Source: Geobacteraceae bacterium
GTDB taxonomy: Bacteria > Desulfobacterota > Desulfuromonadia > Geobacterales > DSM-12255
Assembly: GCA_013377075.1 (NCBI GenBank)
Contig: JACABD010000029.1
Coordinates: 1 to 48,653 of the forward strand
DNA length: 48,653 nt
Direction: 5' to 3'
The notes under the pieces were generated by a model that was not told the DNA's origin, made no database searches, and saw only the letters and a program-made list of their open reading frames with translations. Each line of letters begins with the position of its first letter. Position 1 is the stretch's first letter. This document shows, in pieces, positions 1 to 7,740 of this stretch. A program made the position numbers and the translations under genes.

Positions 1-290
1 AGCTCCCCTCTGGCATGGACATCGTCATGGCAGTGGTTGCAGAGGTTTTCCCAGTTGGAACCGTCGGGCGGGTTGTTGTGGTGATTGCCGTCGCGGTGGT
101 GGACGGTGAGAAGATTGGCGTTTGAGGCGTCGAACTCCCTGGCACAGCGGGCGCAGATGAGGCCGTACATTCGCAGTGACTTCTGGCGGTAGTTGGAATT
201 GTCATCCATCTCTGCCCGCATGCCACGGAGCTTTGCAGCCATCTCTGCTTCGGTGGGGAGCTTTACGCTTGCCGGTCTGCGTGGTCTCAT
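1..290 (-). CDS. HNH endonuclease family protein (YajD-like), 3' end outside window
   Basis: Reading from the ATG at 290 leftwards gives an open frame of 96 codons that runs off the left edge, so the C-terminus is missing. The visible part has a basic N-terminus (MRPRRP), a CARC zinc-knuckle pair, then HHRDGNHHNN and NHCHDDVH, the HNH core with its metal-binding Cys and His residues. This spacing matches the YajD family of small HNH proteins, whose physiological role is not firmly known. The ATG overlaps the TGA of the upstream rhodanese gene (ATGA), so the two are probably translationally coupled in one operon with the NUDIX gene. The nuclease assignment is family-based. Confidence 0.8.
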   Translation of the reverse strand, partial: MRPRRPASVKLPTEAEMAAKLRGMRAEMDDNSNYRQKSLRMYGLICARCAREFDASNANLLTVHHRDGNHHNNPPDGSNWENLCNHCHDDVHARGE

Positions 291-643
291 TTGACTACCG
301 GAATGTTCAGCCTCACTGAGGCATCGTTGACACTCCCCAGATTGGTGACATCTTCATAGCCGAGCTGTTTCAGAGCATCAAGTGCGATGCCGCTTCTCCT
401 GCCGGATCTGCAGTAGAGGTTGATCTTGGTATTCCTGTCCGGGGCTGTCTTGACAATCCCCTCTCCAATCCTGTCATAGGGAATAAGTATTGCCCCTTCA
501 AGATGGCCCTCTTTCCACTCTGCTTCAGTGCGGACATCGATCAGCAGCGGCTTTACAGCCGGTGCGTCGGCGCATAAGGCGTTAAGCCCGGACAGCGCAA
601 TAAAAAGCATTATTATTAAGGAAACAGCCTTGATCATGTTCAT
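287..643 (-). CDS. Exported single-domain rhodanese-like protein
   Basis: 118 aa. Residues 1-25 form a signal peptide (hydrophobic run, ALCA end), so the protein should act in the periplasm. The rest is one rhodanese domain: LLIDVRTEAEW near the start of the mature part, GHLEGA, and the active-site loop CRSGRRSG with the catalytic Cys near residue 78. Such PspE-like proteins move sulfane sulfur or act as thiol carriers; the substrate here is unknown. The start at 643 lies one base after the NUDIX stop and has GGGGAGG about 9 bases upstream; a second ATG two codons in (637) is less well placed. The stop overlaps the HNH start. Confidence 0.85.
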   Translation of the reverse strand: MNMIKAVSLIIMLFIALSGLNALCADAPAVKPLLIDVRTEAEWKEGHLEGAILIPYDRIGEGIVKTAPDRNTKINLYCRSGRRSGIALDALKQLGYEDVTNLGSVNDASVRLNIPVVK

Positions 644-644
644 G

Positions 645-1256
645 CTAACAAGCCTCCCCGTTGAAAAATTTACCTGTTTTATCCAGAAAATCTTTTACCA
701 TGCGATAGGTGAGCCCCCAGAGTACGGGCTTGTCTTCATAGGGGAGCCTGATGCAAGGGCTTTCGAAACGGTCACCGGCAAAGGTAAACTGATGCATGCC
801 ATGCCTCAGGGGATCTGTCAGCTCTGCAAAAGTGAGCCAGAAGACGTCCTTCACCTCTTCGCTGATTATGAAATTAAGATCGACACCATTTACCCCGTAG
901 ACAAAGCAGGAGAGGAGCACCGGCAGGTGAGCTCCATCAAGATCGGAGATCTGGCCCAGGTATTGAGCCACTCCAAGGTCAACCCCGAGTTCTTCCATTG
1001 TCTCGCGCTCAGCAGCATGCCGGGAGTCGGCATCATCTTTTTCAACTTTGCCGCCGGGGAAACCGATGTTACCAGACCACGGATCACCGGGATGGGTGGC
1101 TCGCTCTATGAAGAGCATTTTCCAAGCGGATTCCTGCACCGAAAGAATCATGGCAACCGCGGCTTTTCTGTGGCCGGGTACATCGCGCAGTACCGGCGCA
1201 GGGTGGCTGAGACAGTGGGAAATCCATGAGAAGGAATCACTTTTTTCACTATTCAT
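645..1256 (-). CDS. NUDIX hydrolase, CoA pyrophosphatase (NudL)-like
   Basis: 203 aa. The NUDIX box lies around residues 68-92: GFPGGKVEKDD followed by RETMEELGV, which carries the metal-binding Glu residues. The GFPGG-x-x-E-x-x-D spacing before RE-x-x-EE is that of the CoA pyrophosphatase group (UPF0035), which cleaves CoA or acyl-CoA into 3',5'-ADP and phosphopantetheine. Substrate is inferred, not shown. The start at 1256 has AAGG a few bases upstream. It is first gene of a minus-strand operon with the rhodanese and HNH genes and is transcribed away from the operon starting at 1396. Confidence 0.85.
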   Translation of the reverse strand: MNSEKSDSFSWISHCLSHPAPVLRDVPGHRKAAVAMILSVQESAWKMLFIERATHPGDPWSGNIGFPGGKVEKDDADSRHAAERETMEELGVDLGVAQYLGQISDLDGAHLPVLLSCFVYGVNGVDLNFIISEEVKDVFWLTFAELTDPLRHGMHQFTFAGDRFESPCIRLPYEDKPVLWGLTYRMVKDFLDKTGKFFNGEAC

Positions 1257-1336
1257 CTATGACCTTCAGCCCTGCCTTTTAGAGTTGTTTTATATCTATC
1301 ATCCTATGCCTTTAAACGATGGCTGTGTCAAGGCAC

Positions 1337-1365
1337 TTGACATACAACCGGCACAAGGTTAGCTT
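1337..1365 (+). promoter_or_regulatory. Candidate sigma70-type promoter for the 1396 operon
   Basis: TTGACA at 1337-1342 is followed after 17 bases by TAGCTT at 1360-1365, about 30 bases before the GTG start at 1396. The -35 is perfect and the -10 is weak. A similar pair (TTGACA, 17 bases, TAGCCT) stands before the gene at 4857. Confidence 0.45.
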
Positions 1366-1395
1366 TATCAAACTGTTGACTTCAGGAGGCGTTTC

Positions 1396-1770
1396 GTGGC
1401 TGTTTCAAAGAGTAAAGTTTTCCTCTGGATATTAACCCCTTTTGTACTTATAGCTGCGCTTGTGGCGGGTTATCTCTGGGTTGCCCTTAACTGGAGCTAC
1501 TCAAAAGGGGAACGGGCCGGATACGTACAGAAGTTCTCCGAAAAAGGGTGGCTGATAAAGACCTGGGAAGGGGAGCTTTCACTCGTTGCTCTGCCTGGTT
1601 CTATGCCGGAAAAGTTTTTCTTCACTGTCCGCAAGGATGATCTGGCTTCAAGGATAAACTCTGTGGTTGGTAAACGTGTTGTTGTCGTCTACGAACAGCA
1701 CAAGGGGCTACCGTCAAACTGGTTCGGTGACACTGAATTCTTCGTCAAAGAGATTAAGGTTCTGGATTAA
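1396..1770 (+). CDS. Small membrane-anchored protein of unknown function
   Basis: 124 aa with one N-terminal hydrophobic helix (about residues 8-30, FLWILTPFVLIAALVAGYLW) and an extracytoplasmic tail of about 90 residues rich in aromatic and charged residues. Similar short proteins occur widely and have sometimes been mislabelled as 6-phosphogluconate dehydrogenase; nothing here resembles that enzyme. The start is GTG at 1396, chosen because AGGAGG lies at 1384-1389. It is first of a plus-strand operon; the next gene begins 25 bases after its stop. Function unknown. Confidence 0.75.
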   Translation: MAVSKSKVFLWILTPFVLIAALVAGYLWVALNWSYSKGERAGYVQKFSEKGWLIKTWEGELSLVALPGSMPEKFFFTVRKDDLASRINSVVGKRVVVVYEQHKGLPSNWFGDTEFFVKEIKVLD

Positions 1771-1795
1771 TTCCATAAAAGGAGAAGATACACAG

Positions 1796-2605
1796 ATGAT
1801 TAACTTTTCAAGGCTTTTCAGGATTTCAGGGTCAGTTGCCGCACTCTCTCTCGTAGCAACTGCTGCCTATGCCACCAGCATAGTTGCCATCAAGACCGGC
1901 GATGATATTTTTATCGGCACAGACAGCAAGATGCTGATCGAGAAAGATGTTGCCGTTAACCAGTGCAAGATTACCAAGATGAATGATACCTACCTGGTAT
2001 TCTCCGGTATTCCGGCACTTCCTGCTTCAAGTTTCAATGCCTACGCAATTGCTGAAAAGAGTTTTGCCGGAAAAGGTCCGGTTAATATGCGTCTGGACGC
2101 CTTTGACAAGGCTGTGCAGGGGGAGCTGCAAAAGGCTTTTGAAAAGCTGCGTACAACTGACGACAAGCTCTTTTCGAGATGGTACACGGATGATGTCCAG
2201 ACCCGGGTTGCCCTGCAGCTTCTGGTTGCCGGGGTCGAGAAGAAGGGGACTGTGCTTGCCATGCTGGAGTACAGGATAATCAGCGGCAAGTCCGAGCCGG
2301 TAAAGCTAAAGGCGATAAAGCAGAATATTGTCACCAAGCCGGGTTCGGATCAGCCGAAGATACTCTTTCTCGGTATGCAGGATGCCATCAACGATCTGAT
2401 GAAGAAGAAGGACTTTTTCAGTGATTTCGATGAGGTAAGAAATATTAACGAATGGATTAATGCCGAAATCACTGCCGAGCCGAAACTGGTTGGCGGACCG
2501 GTTGACATCATCAAGATCAGCCCGAAAAAAACTGTCTGGATTCAGCATAAAAGCGAGTGTCCTGAAATTGATGCTCCGGTTGTAAAACCTGCTTCGAAAA
2601 AGTAA
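1796..2605 (+). CDS. Exported proteasome-beta-like (Ntn-hydrolase fold) protein
   Basis: 269 aa. The start is the ATG at 1796 (AAAGGAGAAG upstream). Residues 1-26 form a classical signal peptide ending A-Y-A. Cleavage there leaves Thr as residue 1 of the mature chain (TSIVAIKTG). Mature residues 1-19 align without gaps with 20S proteasome beta subunits: Thr1, Asp17 (GTDSK), then Lys32 (CKITKMND) where proteasomes have Lys33. Further along, LQLLVAGVEKKG and GGPVDIIKIS match the beta-subunit core strands. The residues equivalent to proteasomal Asp166 and Ser169 appear to be Pro and Val. I infer an Ntn-hydrolase activated by signal peptidase rather than by self-processing. Substrate and activity are unknown. 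It sits between a membrane-anchored protein and a DUF362 gene (16-base gap). Confidence 0.7.
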   Translation: MINFSRLFRISGSVAALSLVATAAYATSIVAIKTGDDIFIGTDSKMLIEKDVAVNQCKITKMNDTYLVFSGIPALPASSFNAYAIAEKSFAGKGPVNMRLDAFDKAVQGELQKAFEKLRTTDDKLFSRWYTDDVQTRVALQLLVAGVEKKGTVLAMLEYRIISGKSEPVKLKAIKQNIVTKPGSDQPKILFLGMQDAINDLMKKKDFFSDFDEVRNINEWINAEITAEPKLVGGPVDIIKISPKKTVWIQHKSECPEIDAPVVKPASKK

Positions 2606-2621
2606 TTTAGAGAGGTGAAAA

Positions 2622-3503
2622 GTGGAAAGACGACGATTTATACGGCTGATGGGGCTCTCTTCGCTTTTCTGGAGCTTGCCGCTCCGCAACCTTTTTGCCT
2701 CTACCGGACCGGTTGTGGCTGTTGCCGATGGTGCTGACGCCGCAACAATCACCAGAAACGCCATCAATGCCCTTGGCGGCATGAAACGCTTTGTCAAACC
2801 GGGCAATACTGTTGTGGTCAAGCCTAACATGGGGTGGGACAGGACTCCTGAGCTTGCGGCCAATACCAATCCGCTGGTAGTGCGGGCCGTTGTCGAAGAG
2901 TGTCTGCGGGCAGGTGCAAAAAAGGTGAAAGTCTTTGACAGAACCTGTAATGATGAGCGGCGCTGCTATAAAAACAGCGGCATTGAAACTGCTCTGGCAG
3001 GCATGAAGGGGGTCGAGGTCAAGCATGTTGAGGAAGAGCGCTACAAAAAGGTCGCACTGGGTGGCAAGGCGCTGCAGGAGTGGGAGCTTTACGGTGAGGC
3101 GCTTTCAGCCGATGTCTACATAAATGTCCCTGTCCTCAAGCATCACGGCCTTTCCAAGCTGACTATCGGCATGAAGAATGTCATGGGGATCATGGGTGGC
3201 AATCGGGGCTCAATTCACAAGAACATTGATGTCGCCCTGGCCGACATAAACTCCGTATTCAAGACCCATCTCGTTGTTGTCGATGCTACCCGGATTCTCA
3301 CCGCCCATGGCCCCCAGGGGGGCGACATCAAGGACGTAAAGCAGCTCAACAAGGTTATCGCCTCAACCGACATCGTTGCAGCCGATGCCTATGCCACCAC
3401 CCTTTTCGGACTGAAACCTGAAGATATAGCTGTGACTGTGGAAGCCCATAAACGTGGGCTTGGCGAGATGAGAATCGACAGGATGAAGATTTTGAAAGTA
3501 TGA
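2622..3503 (+). CDS. DUF362 domain protein with twin-arginine-like signal
   Basis: 293 aa, GTG start at 2622 with GAGGTGAAA upstream. The N-terminus ERRRFIRLMG followed by a hydrophobic stretch is a Tat-type signal, suggesting export of a folded protein. The body is a DUF362 domain: VVVKPNMGWDR near residue 68, VKVFDRTCND, the run of His/Lys residues in NVPVLKHHGLSK, and GMKNVMGIMGGNRG. DUF362 proteins are common in anaerobes and are often fused or adjacent to ferredoxins; their reaction is not established. Its stop overlaps the start of the Nramp gene (ATGA), so metal transport and this protein are probably co-translated. Confidence 0.85.
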   Translation: MERRRFIRLMGLSSLFWSLPLRNLFASTGPVVAVADGADAATITRNAINALGGMKRFVKPGNTVVVKPNMGWDRTPELAANTNPLVVRAVVEECLRAGAKKVKVFDRTCNDERRCYKNSGIETALAGMKGVEVKHVEEERYKKVALGGKALQEWELYGEALSADVYINVPVLKHHGLSKLTIGMKNVMGIMGGNRGSIHKNIDVALADINSVFKTHLVVVDATRILTAHGPQGGDIKDVKQLNKVIASTDIVAADAYATTLFGLKPEDIAVTVEAHKRGLGEMRIDRMKILKV

Positions 3504-4756
3504 ATCTAGCCGGAATATTCAGCTGGAATGAGCAGACAAAGGCGGTATTTTCCGACATCAGGAAATATATCGGCCCGGGACTGCTTGTCACAGTCGGTTT
3601 CATTGACCCCGGCAACTGGGCGGCCAATGTGGCCGCAGGTTCAATCTACGGCTACAAGCTCCTCTGGATGGTCACCCTCTCGACCATCATGCTGATCCTT
3701 CTCCAGCACAATGCTGCCCACCTTGGAATAGTCACCGGTGAATGCCTTTCAGAAGCGGCCACACGCCATTTGCCAACGTTCATCTCCCGTCCGGTTTTGG
3801 CCTCAGCCTGTCTTGCCGCCTGCGCAACCGCTATGGCAGAACTTCTTGGCGGTGCCATCGCCTTGCAGATGCTCTTTGGCATCCCTTTGAAGATAGGGAC
3901 TGTCATGCTTCTTGCCCTGGTCATCTGGTTCATTCTTGGCACAGCCTACCGCAGGGCCGAGCGATTCATCATCGGCTTTGTTTCCCTCATCGGCCTCTCC
4001 TTCATTTTCGAGCTCTGGCTTGTGCCGACAGACTGGCGCGCCGCCGCTTCCGGCTGGGTTATCCCGGCGTTTCCAGCTGGTTCACTTCCCGTCATAATGA
4101 GTGTGCTTGGCGCGGTAGTCATGCCTCACAACCTCTTTCTGCACTCGGAAATCATCCAGAGCAGGCAGTGGAACCTGGAGAGCGAGGAGACCATCAGATA
4201 CCAGCTGAAATTCGAGTTTCTTGACACACTCATATCAATGGGGATAGGGTGGGCGATCAACAGCGCCATGATACTGATGGCCGCAGCGACTTTTTATGTA
4301 AATAAGCTTCAGGTAACCGAGCTTGCCCAGGCAAAGGAGATGCTTCAGCCTATGCTTGGCAGTAGCGCGGCCATGGTCTTTGCCATAGCCCTCCTTCTTG
4401 CAGGTATTGCCTCATCCATTACCGCCGGAATGGCCGGTGGCAGCATCTTTGCCGGGATTTTTGGCGAGCCGTTTAACAGCAGTGATGTTCATACCCGAAA
4501 CGGAATACTTCTCACCATGCTGCTCGGTACGGCGGCGATTTTTTTCGTTGAGGACACCTTTAAAGGGCTGATCTATTCACAGGTTCTACTCAGCATTCAG
4601 CTCCCCTGGACAATCTTCATGCAGATCTATCTCACCTCCTCAAAAAAAGTCATGGGAAGCCACGCCAACACGATCTTCGGAGCGATCCTGCTCTGGGGAG
4701 TTGCAGTCATAGTGACGTTTCTGAACGTCATGCTGTTGCTCGATTTCCTGAAATAG
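3500..4756 (+). CDS. Nramp-family divalent metal cation transporter
   Basis: 418 aa, about 11 hydrophobic segments. It carries the two family hallmarks: DPGN in TM1 (FIDPGNWAANVAAGS, about residue 37) and MPHN in TM6 (AVVMPHNLFLHSE, about residue 207). The Met in the second motif is typical of Mn2+/Fe2+ transporters rather than of the Mg2+-type relatives. It should import divalent metals with protons across the inner membrane. The start overlaps the DUF362 stop by 4 bases and is last in the 1396-4756 operon. No metal-regulator site is visible nearby. Confidence 0.92.
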   Translation: MNLAGIFSWNEQTKAVFSDIRKYIGPGLLVTVGFIDPGNWAANVAAGSIYGYKLLWMVTLSTIMLILLQHNAAHLGIVTGECLSEAATRHLPTFISRPVLASACLAACATAMAELLGGAIALQMLFGIPLKIGTVMLLALVIWFILGTAYRRAERFIIGFVSLIGLSFIFELWLVPTDWRAAASGWVIPAFPAGSLPVIMSVLGAVVMPHNLFLHSEIIQSRQWNLESEETIRYQLKFEFLDTLISMGIGWAINSAMILMAAATFYVNKLQVTELAQAKEMLQPMLGSSAAMVFAIALLLAGIASSITAGMAGGSIFAGIFGEPFNSSDVHTRNGILLTMLLGTAAIFFVEDTFKGLIYSQVLLSIQLPWTIFMQIYLTSSKKVMGSHANTIFGAILLWGVAVIVTFLNVMLLLDFLK

Positions 4757-4788
4757 CGACGGCTGACAGCAGCTCCAGTCCCCCCTTC

Positions 4789-4817
4789 TTGACATCATTT
4801 TTTATTGCTGTTAGCCT
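4789..4817 (+). promoter_or_regulatory. Candidate promoter for the DUF3332 gene
   Basis: TTGACA at 4789-4794 and TAGCCT at 4812-4817, 17 bases apart. An 8-bp stem (TTGCTGTT 4805-4812 / AACAGCAA 4824-4831) overlaps the -10 region; it has no T-run, so it is not a clear terminator for the upstream operon. Confidence 0.4.
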
Positions 4818-4856
4818 TTAATAAACAGCAACATAATCAACAAAACGGAGGGTAAA

Positions 4857-5363
4857 ATGAAACGACTACTCCTTGTTGTATCTACAGCGTTATTAGCAGC
4901 TCTAACACTAAATGGCTGCTATGGGAAATTTGCATTAACGAGAAAATTGTACACTGCTAATGGGCAGATCGAAGACAAGTTTCTGCGGAGCGGTTTGACC
5001 GGGCTGCTTTTGATTGTGCCGGTCTATGGTGCCGCCGCTATTGCCGATCTGGCAGTATTCAACCTGATCGAATTCTGGACAGGTAAAAACCCGATTGTTG
5101 CCGCTGAAAAAGATTTTCAGTATGTATTGGGTGATGACAATTACAATGTCCATGCTGTGAAGAGCGGTGAAATGGTTGATTACACAGTCAGTCACTATAA
5201 CAAGGCCGGACTTGTCGAAACGACTGCTATTAGCTGGGACAGTCTGACCGGAAGATCGGCTGTCTCGATTAACGGAGGCCCTTATTTTGTCAGAGAAGAT
5301 CAAAGTCTGGCTTTCTACAACCCGTTAGGCACTGGAGCCGGGCAGTTGGCTCTAACCAGATGA
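4857..5363 (+). CDS. DUF3332 family lipoprotein
   Basis: 168 aa. The N-terminus is a lipoprotein signal peptide with lipobox LNGC (Cys at residue 21). The mature part has the family pattern: CYGKFALTRKLY directly after the Cys, KFLRSGL, VPVYGAAAIADL and FNLIEFWTGKNP. It is therefore an envelope lipoprotein, probably with a short internal hydrophobic stretch; its role is unknown. GGAGGG lies shortly before the ATG. It is probably a single-gene unit: candidate promoter at 4789 and terminator at 5386-5423. Confidence 0.85.
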   Translation: MKRLLLVVSTALLAALTLNGCYGKFALTRKLYTANGQIEDKFLRSGLTGLLLIVPVYGAAAIADLAVFNLIEFWTGKNPIVAAEKDFQYVLGDDNYNVHAVKSGEMVDYTVSHYNKAGLVETTAISWDSLTGRSAVSINGGPYFVREDQSLAFYNPLGTGAGQLALTR

Positions 5364-5385
5364 GACTTTCTTTCAATTGACATTT

Positions 5386-5423
5386 AGCCACCATCGGGTA
5401 AATATCCTGCTGGTGGCTTTTTT
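5386..5423 (+). terminator. Intrinsic terminator after the DUF3332 gene
   Basis: Perfect 8-bp stem AGCCACCA (5386-5393) / TGGTGGCT (5411-5418) followed by TTTTTT. It ends about 20 bases before the next gene. Confidence 0.8.
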
Positions 5424-5441
5424 GTATTTAATTTCAAGGTG

Positions 5442-7001
5442 ATGGCATTGAAAAAACTTCCCCCGCATCGCATAGTACAGCTCATTTTCCTGGCGCTTTT
5501 CCTCATTCTCTTTCTGATGACAGAGTACCGGGGGAGCGACAGGATTACTGCTGCTGTGAACGGGTTTTTCCGGGCAAATCCGCTCACCGCCGTCAGCACT
5601 ATCCTGGCGGAGAAAGCCTGGAACTGGCTGCTGATGCCCGGTTTTGTGACTCTGTTTCTATCCTTTTTTCTGGGGAGATTTTTCTGCGGCTGGATCTGCC
5701 CCCTCGGGACGGTTCTCGATCTAATCACAAAAAAAATTAAAAAATCCGCCGCGCCGCTGCTTTTCAACAACTCAGTCAAACTGTGGCTCTTTCTGCCGCT
5801 CATTACTGCTTCGCTTTTCAATCTGAACCTTGCCGGACTGCTTGATCCCATAGCAATACTGCTGCGTGCCATGACCTTTTTCATGCACCCTCTTTTGGGT
5901 GATACGGTCCGTGGGACCTGGCGCGGTCTGTACCAGGTGATGGGTGATAACAGAGACGCCATTGCTCCGGTCTACAAGCTGTTTTCCACCTATCTCCTTC
6001 CTTTCCGCGAAGCGCTTTATCCGCTGGCATTCAGTTCAGCGCTGCTTCTCGGCGTAATTATTTATCTTGAGCGCCATGGCGAGCGGACATGGTGCCGCAA
6101 GCTCTGCCCTCTTGGAACCCTTATCGGCATAGTTACCAGATTCTCACCCCTTTTAAGGAGCCCGGATGATGCTTGTTCTCCCTGCGAGAAATGCGTCAGA
6201 GCCTGCCCATCAGGGTTTGACAGAGAGCTTATGCAGAAGGAGGAATGCTTTTTCTGCATGAAATGCGTCAATGACTGCCCGACCGGCAAAGTTCGCTTCT
6301 ATTTCGGTTTTCAGGTTGAGAAGGGCGTATTCATGGAGCGGAGGGTTTTGCTTGGCGGCATGTTCTCAGGGCTTGTGATGGCAAGGTTGCTCCGCTTTCG
6401 CGAACCGGCCAGAGAGTCGCGATTGCTGCGGCCTCCGGGGGTACTGACAGAAGATGAATTTTTGAAAAAATGTGTCCGCTGCGGCGAATGCATGAAAGTC
6501 TGCCTGAAAAGCGCCCTTTATCCTGCCTTCACCCAGGCCGGAGTCGAAGGGCTCTACACGCCGGTGCTGATCCCAAGGCTCGGCTACTGCGAATACAACT
6601 GCAATCTCTGCGGCCAGGTCTGCCCGACCGGTGCGATTCCGGATCTGTTGATTGAAGAGAAGAAAAGGCAGGTTATCGGCAAGGCGGTGTTTGACAAGAA
6701 CCACTGTATCCCCTTTGCCAGAAGGATCGATTGTATTGTCTGCGAAGAGCACTGTCCAATCCCGCAGAAAGCCATACGCTCGGAAATTGTGACCATGACT
6801 GGTTTTGACGGGGTAAAAAGGCAGGTCAAGGCTCCATATGTAGTTGATGAATTATGCAACGGTTGTGGCATTTGCGAGAAGGTCTGCCCCCTTGAAGGGA
6901 AGTCGGGGATCGAGATTTTTGCAGTCAAGGATCGGACTCCCCTGAAGGACGCTGCTGCAAGCGGCAAGGCAGCCCAGATGGCCGAAGATCCTTACAAATA
7001 G
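5442..7001 (+). CDS. Membrane polyferredoxin, NapH-like N-half joined to NapG-like C-half
   Basis: About 519 aa. The N-half has several membrane helices and the NapH-type motifs CGWICPLG (near 83) and CRKLCPLG (near 223), then two complete 4Fe-4S sites (CSPCEKCVRACP, CFFCMKCVNDCP). At about residue 298 comes MERRVLLGGM plus a hydrophobic stretch, which looks like the start of a NapG-type exported ferredoxin, followed by CVRCGECMKVC, CEYNCNLCGQVCP, CIVCEEHCP and CNGCGICEKVCP. I infer a fusion that passes electrons from the membrane quinol side to an unknown partner. Possible starts are GTG 5439, ATG 5442 and TTG 5448; AAGGTGAT at 5436 would suit TTG 5448 best, so the start is uncertain. Confidence 0.85.
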   Translation: MALKKLPPHRIVQLIFLALFLILFLMTEYRGSDRITAAVNGFFRANPLTAVSTILAEKAWNWLLMPGFVTLFLSFFLGRFFCGWICPLGTVLDLITKKIKKSAAPLLFNNSVKLWLFLPLITASLFNLNLAGLLDPIAILLRAMTFFMHPLLGDTVRGTWRGLYQVMGDNRDAIAPVYKLFSTYLLPFREALYPLAFSSALLLGVIIYLERHGERTWCRKLCPLGTLIGIVTRFSPLLRSPDDACSPCEKCVRACPSGFDRELMQKEECFFCMKCVNDCPTGKVRFYFGFQVEKGVFMERRVLLGGMFSGLVMARLLRFREPARESRLLRPPGVLTEDEFLKKCVRCGECMKVCLKSALYPAFTQAGVEGLYTPVLIPRLGYCEYNCNLCGQVCPTGAIPDLLIEEKKRQVIGKAVFDKNHCIPFARRIDCIVCEEHCPIPQKAIRSEIVTMTGFDGVKRQVKAPYVVDELCNGCGICEKVCPLEGKSGIEIFAVKDRTPLKDAAASGKAAQMAEDPYK

Positions 7002-7018
7002 GCGTTAGTCAGAATAAT

Positions 7019-7063
7019 AAAAGCAGATAGCTCCTTGAGAAAAACGGGGAGCTATCTGCTTTT
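7019..7063. terminator. Bidirectional intrinsic terminator
   Basis: A 16-bp stem, AAAAGCAGATAGCTCC (7019-7034) against GGAGCTATCTGCTTTT (7048-7063), with A-run and T-run flanks. It serves the polyferredoxin gene on plus and the lipoprotein gene ending at 7138 on minus. Confidence 0.85.
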
Positions 7064-7137
7064 GTGCTTCAGTGAAAGTAAAGATTATTGAGAAGTCAAC
7101 ATTGTCCGGGTGTGGCGGCGTAACCATTACGGCAATA

Positions 7138-7740
7138 TTATCTCCTCTCCAGCAGCTCAGGCGGGGTCTGCGGTGTTGCTCCAGGCGGTGGTGGCGGAAT
7201 TGACGGGTCGTTGTAAGGGGCCTGGGTTACTGGTGGTGTATAGGTTGCCGGCGGCGGAGGTGGCGGAGTGTATCGCCTTCTGTAACTGCGCTGCTGGGGC
7301 TGGTTCCTTACCGGGATCTGGTTGCCGTAGGAGTACATACACTGCAGGTAGGCTATGTCATAGCGCTTCTGCGCTTCATAACCGTATACCTGCCCGGCAT
7401 TTGCTCCGTTGGATGCACCTATCAAGAGACCGCTGGCACCGCCGATAGCAGCACCTGCACCGGCATTTCCTGATGCAGCGCCGATGAGTGCTCCGGCTCC
7501 GACACCGATGGCTGTACCGATAGCAGCACCGGTAGCTGTGTTCTGATTTGCGATTGCCTGTGGCGAAATTCCGATCTGCTGCTCTGCCCAGCCTCTGCAA
7601 TAAGTCTCTTCCTGCCTGAACTGATCAAATGATTTTCCCGGTGCTGGCATTACCATGACGCTTGGCCCGGTTGGTATGGTTGCACAGGCGGAGATGGAAA
7701 AAAGAGCAAGCACGCATAAGGGTAATAATTTCCTGTTCAT
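7138..7740 (-). CDS. Glycine-zipper outer-membrane lipoprotein
   Basis: 200 aa from the ATG at 7740; a longer upstream frame is open, but the chosen start gives a proper lipoprotein signal with Cys at residue 19 (FSISAC). Mature part: an N-terminal YCRGWAEQQIG segment, then a glycine-zipper region (about residues 75-125: repeats of GAAIG, GAGALIG, GASGLLIG) that should span or pack into a membrane, then a YLQCMYSYGNQIP segment and a proline-rich tail. Proteins of this type are envelope components of unknown role. The ATG overlaps the stop of the upstream gene (ATGA), making a two-gene operon divergent from baeSR. Confidence 0.8.
   Translation of the reverse strand: MNRKLLPLCVLALFSISACATIPTGPSVMVMPAPGKSFDQFRQEETYCRGWAEQQIGISPQAIANQNTATGAAIGTAIGVGAGALIGAASGNAGAGAAIGGASGLLIGASNGANAGQVYGYEAQKRYDIAYLQCMYSYGNQIPVRNQPQQRSYRRRYTPPPPPPATYTPPVTQAPYNDPSIPPPPPGATPQTPPELLERR

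Noticed and set aside
4804-4831. 8-bp stem before the DUF3332 gene considered as a terminator or riboswitch part.
   Set aside because: No T-run, too small for a riboswitch, and it overlaps the candidate -10.
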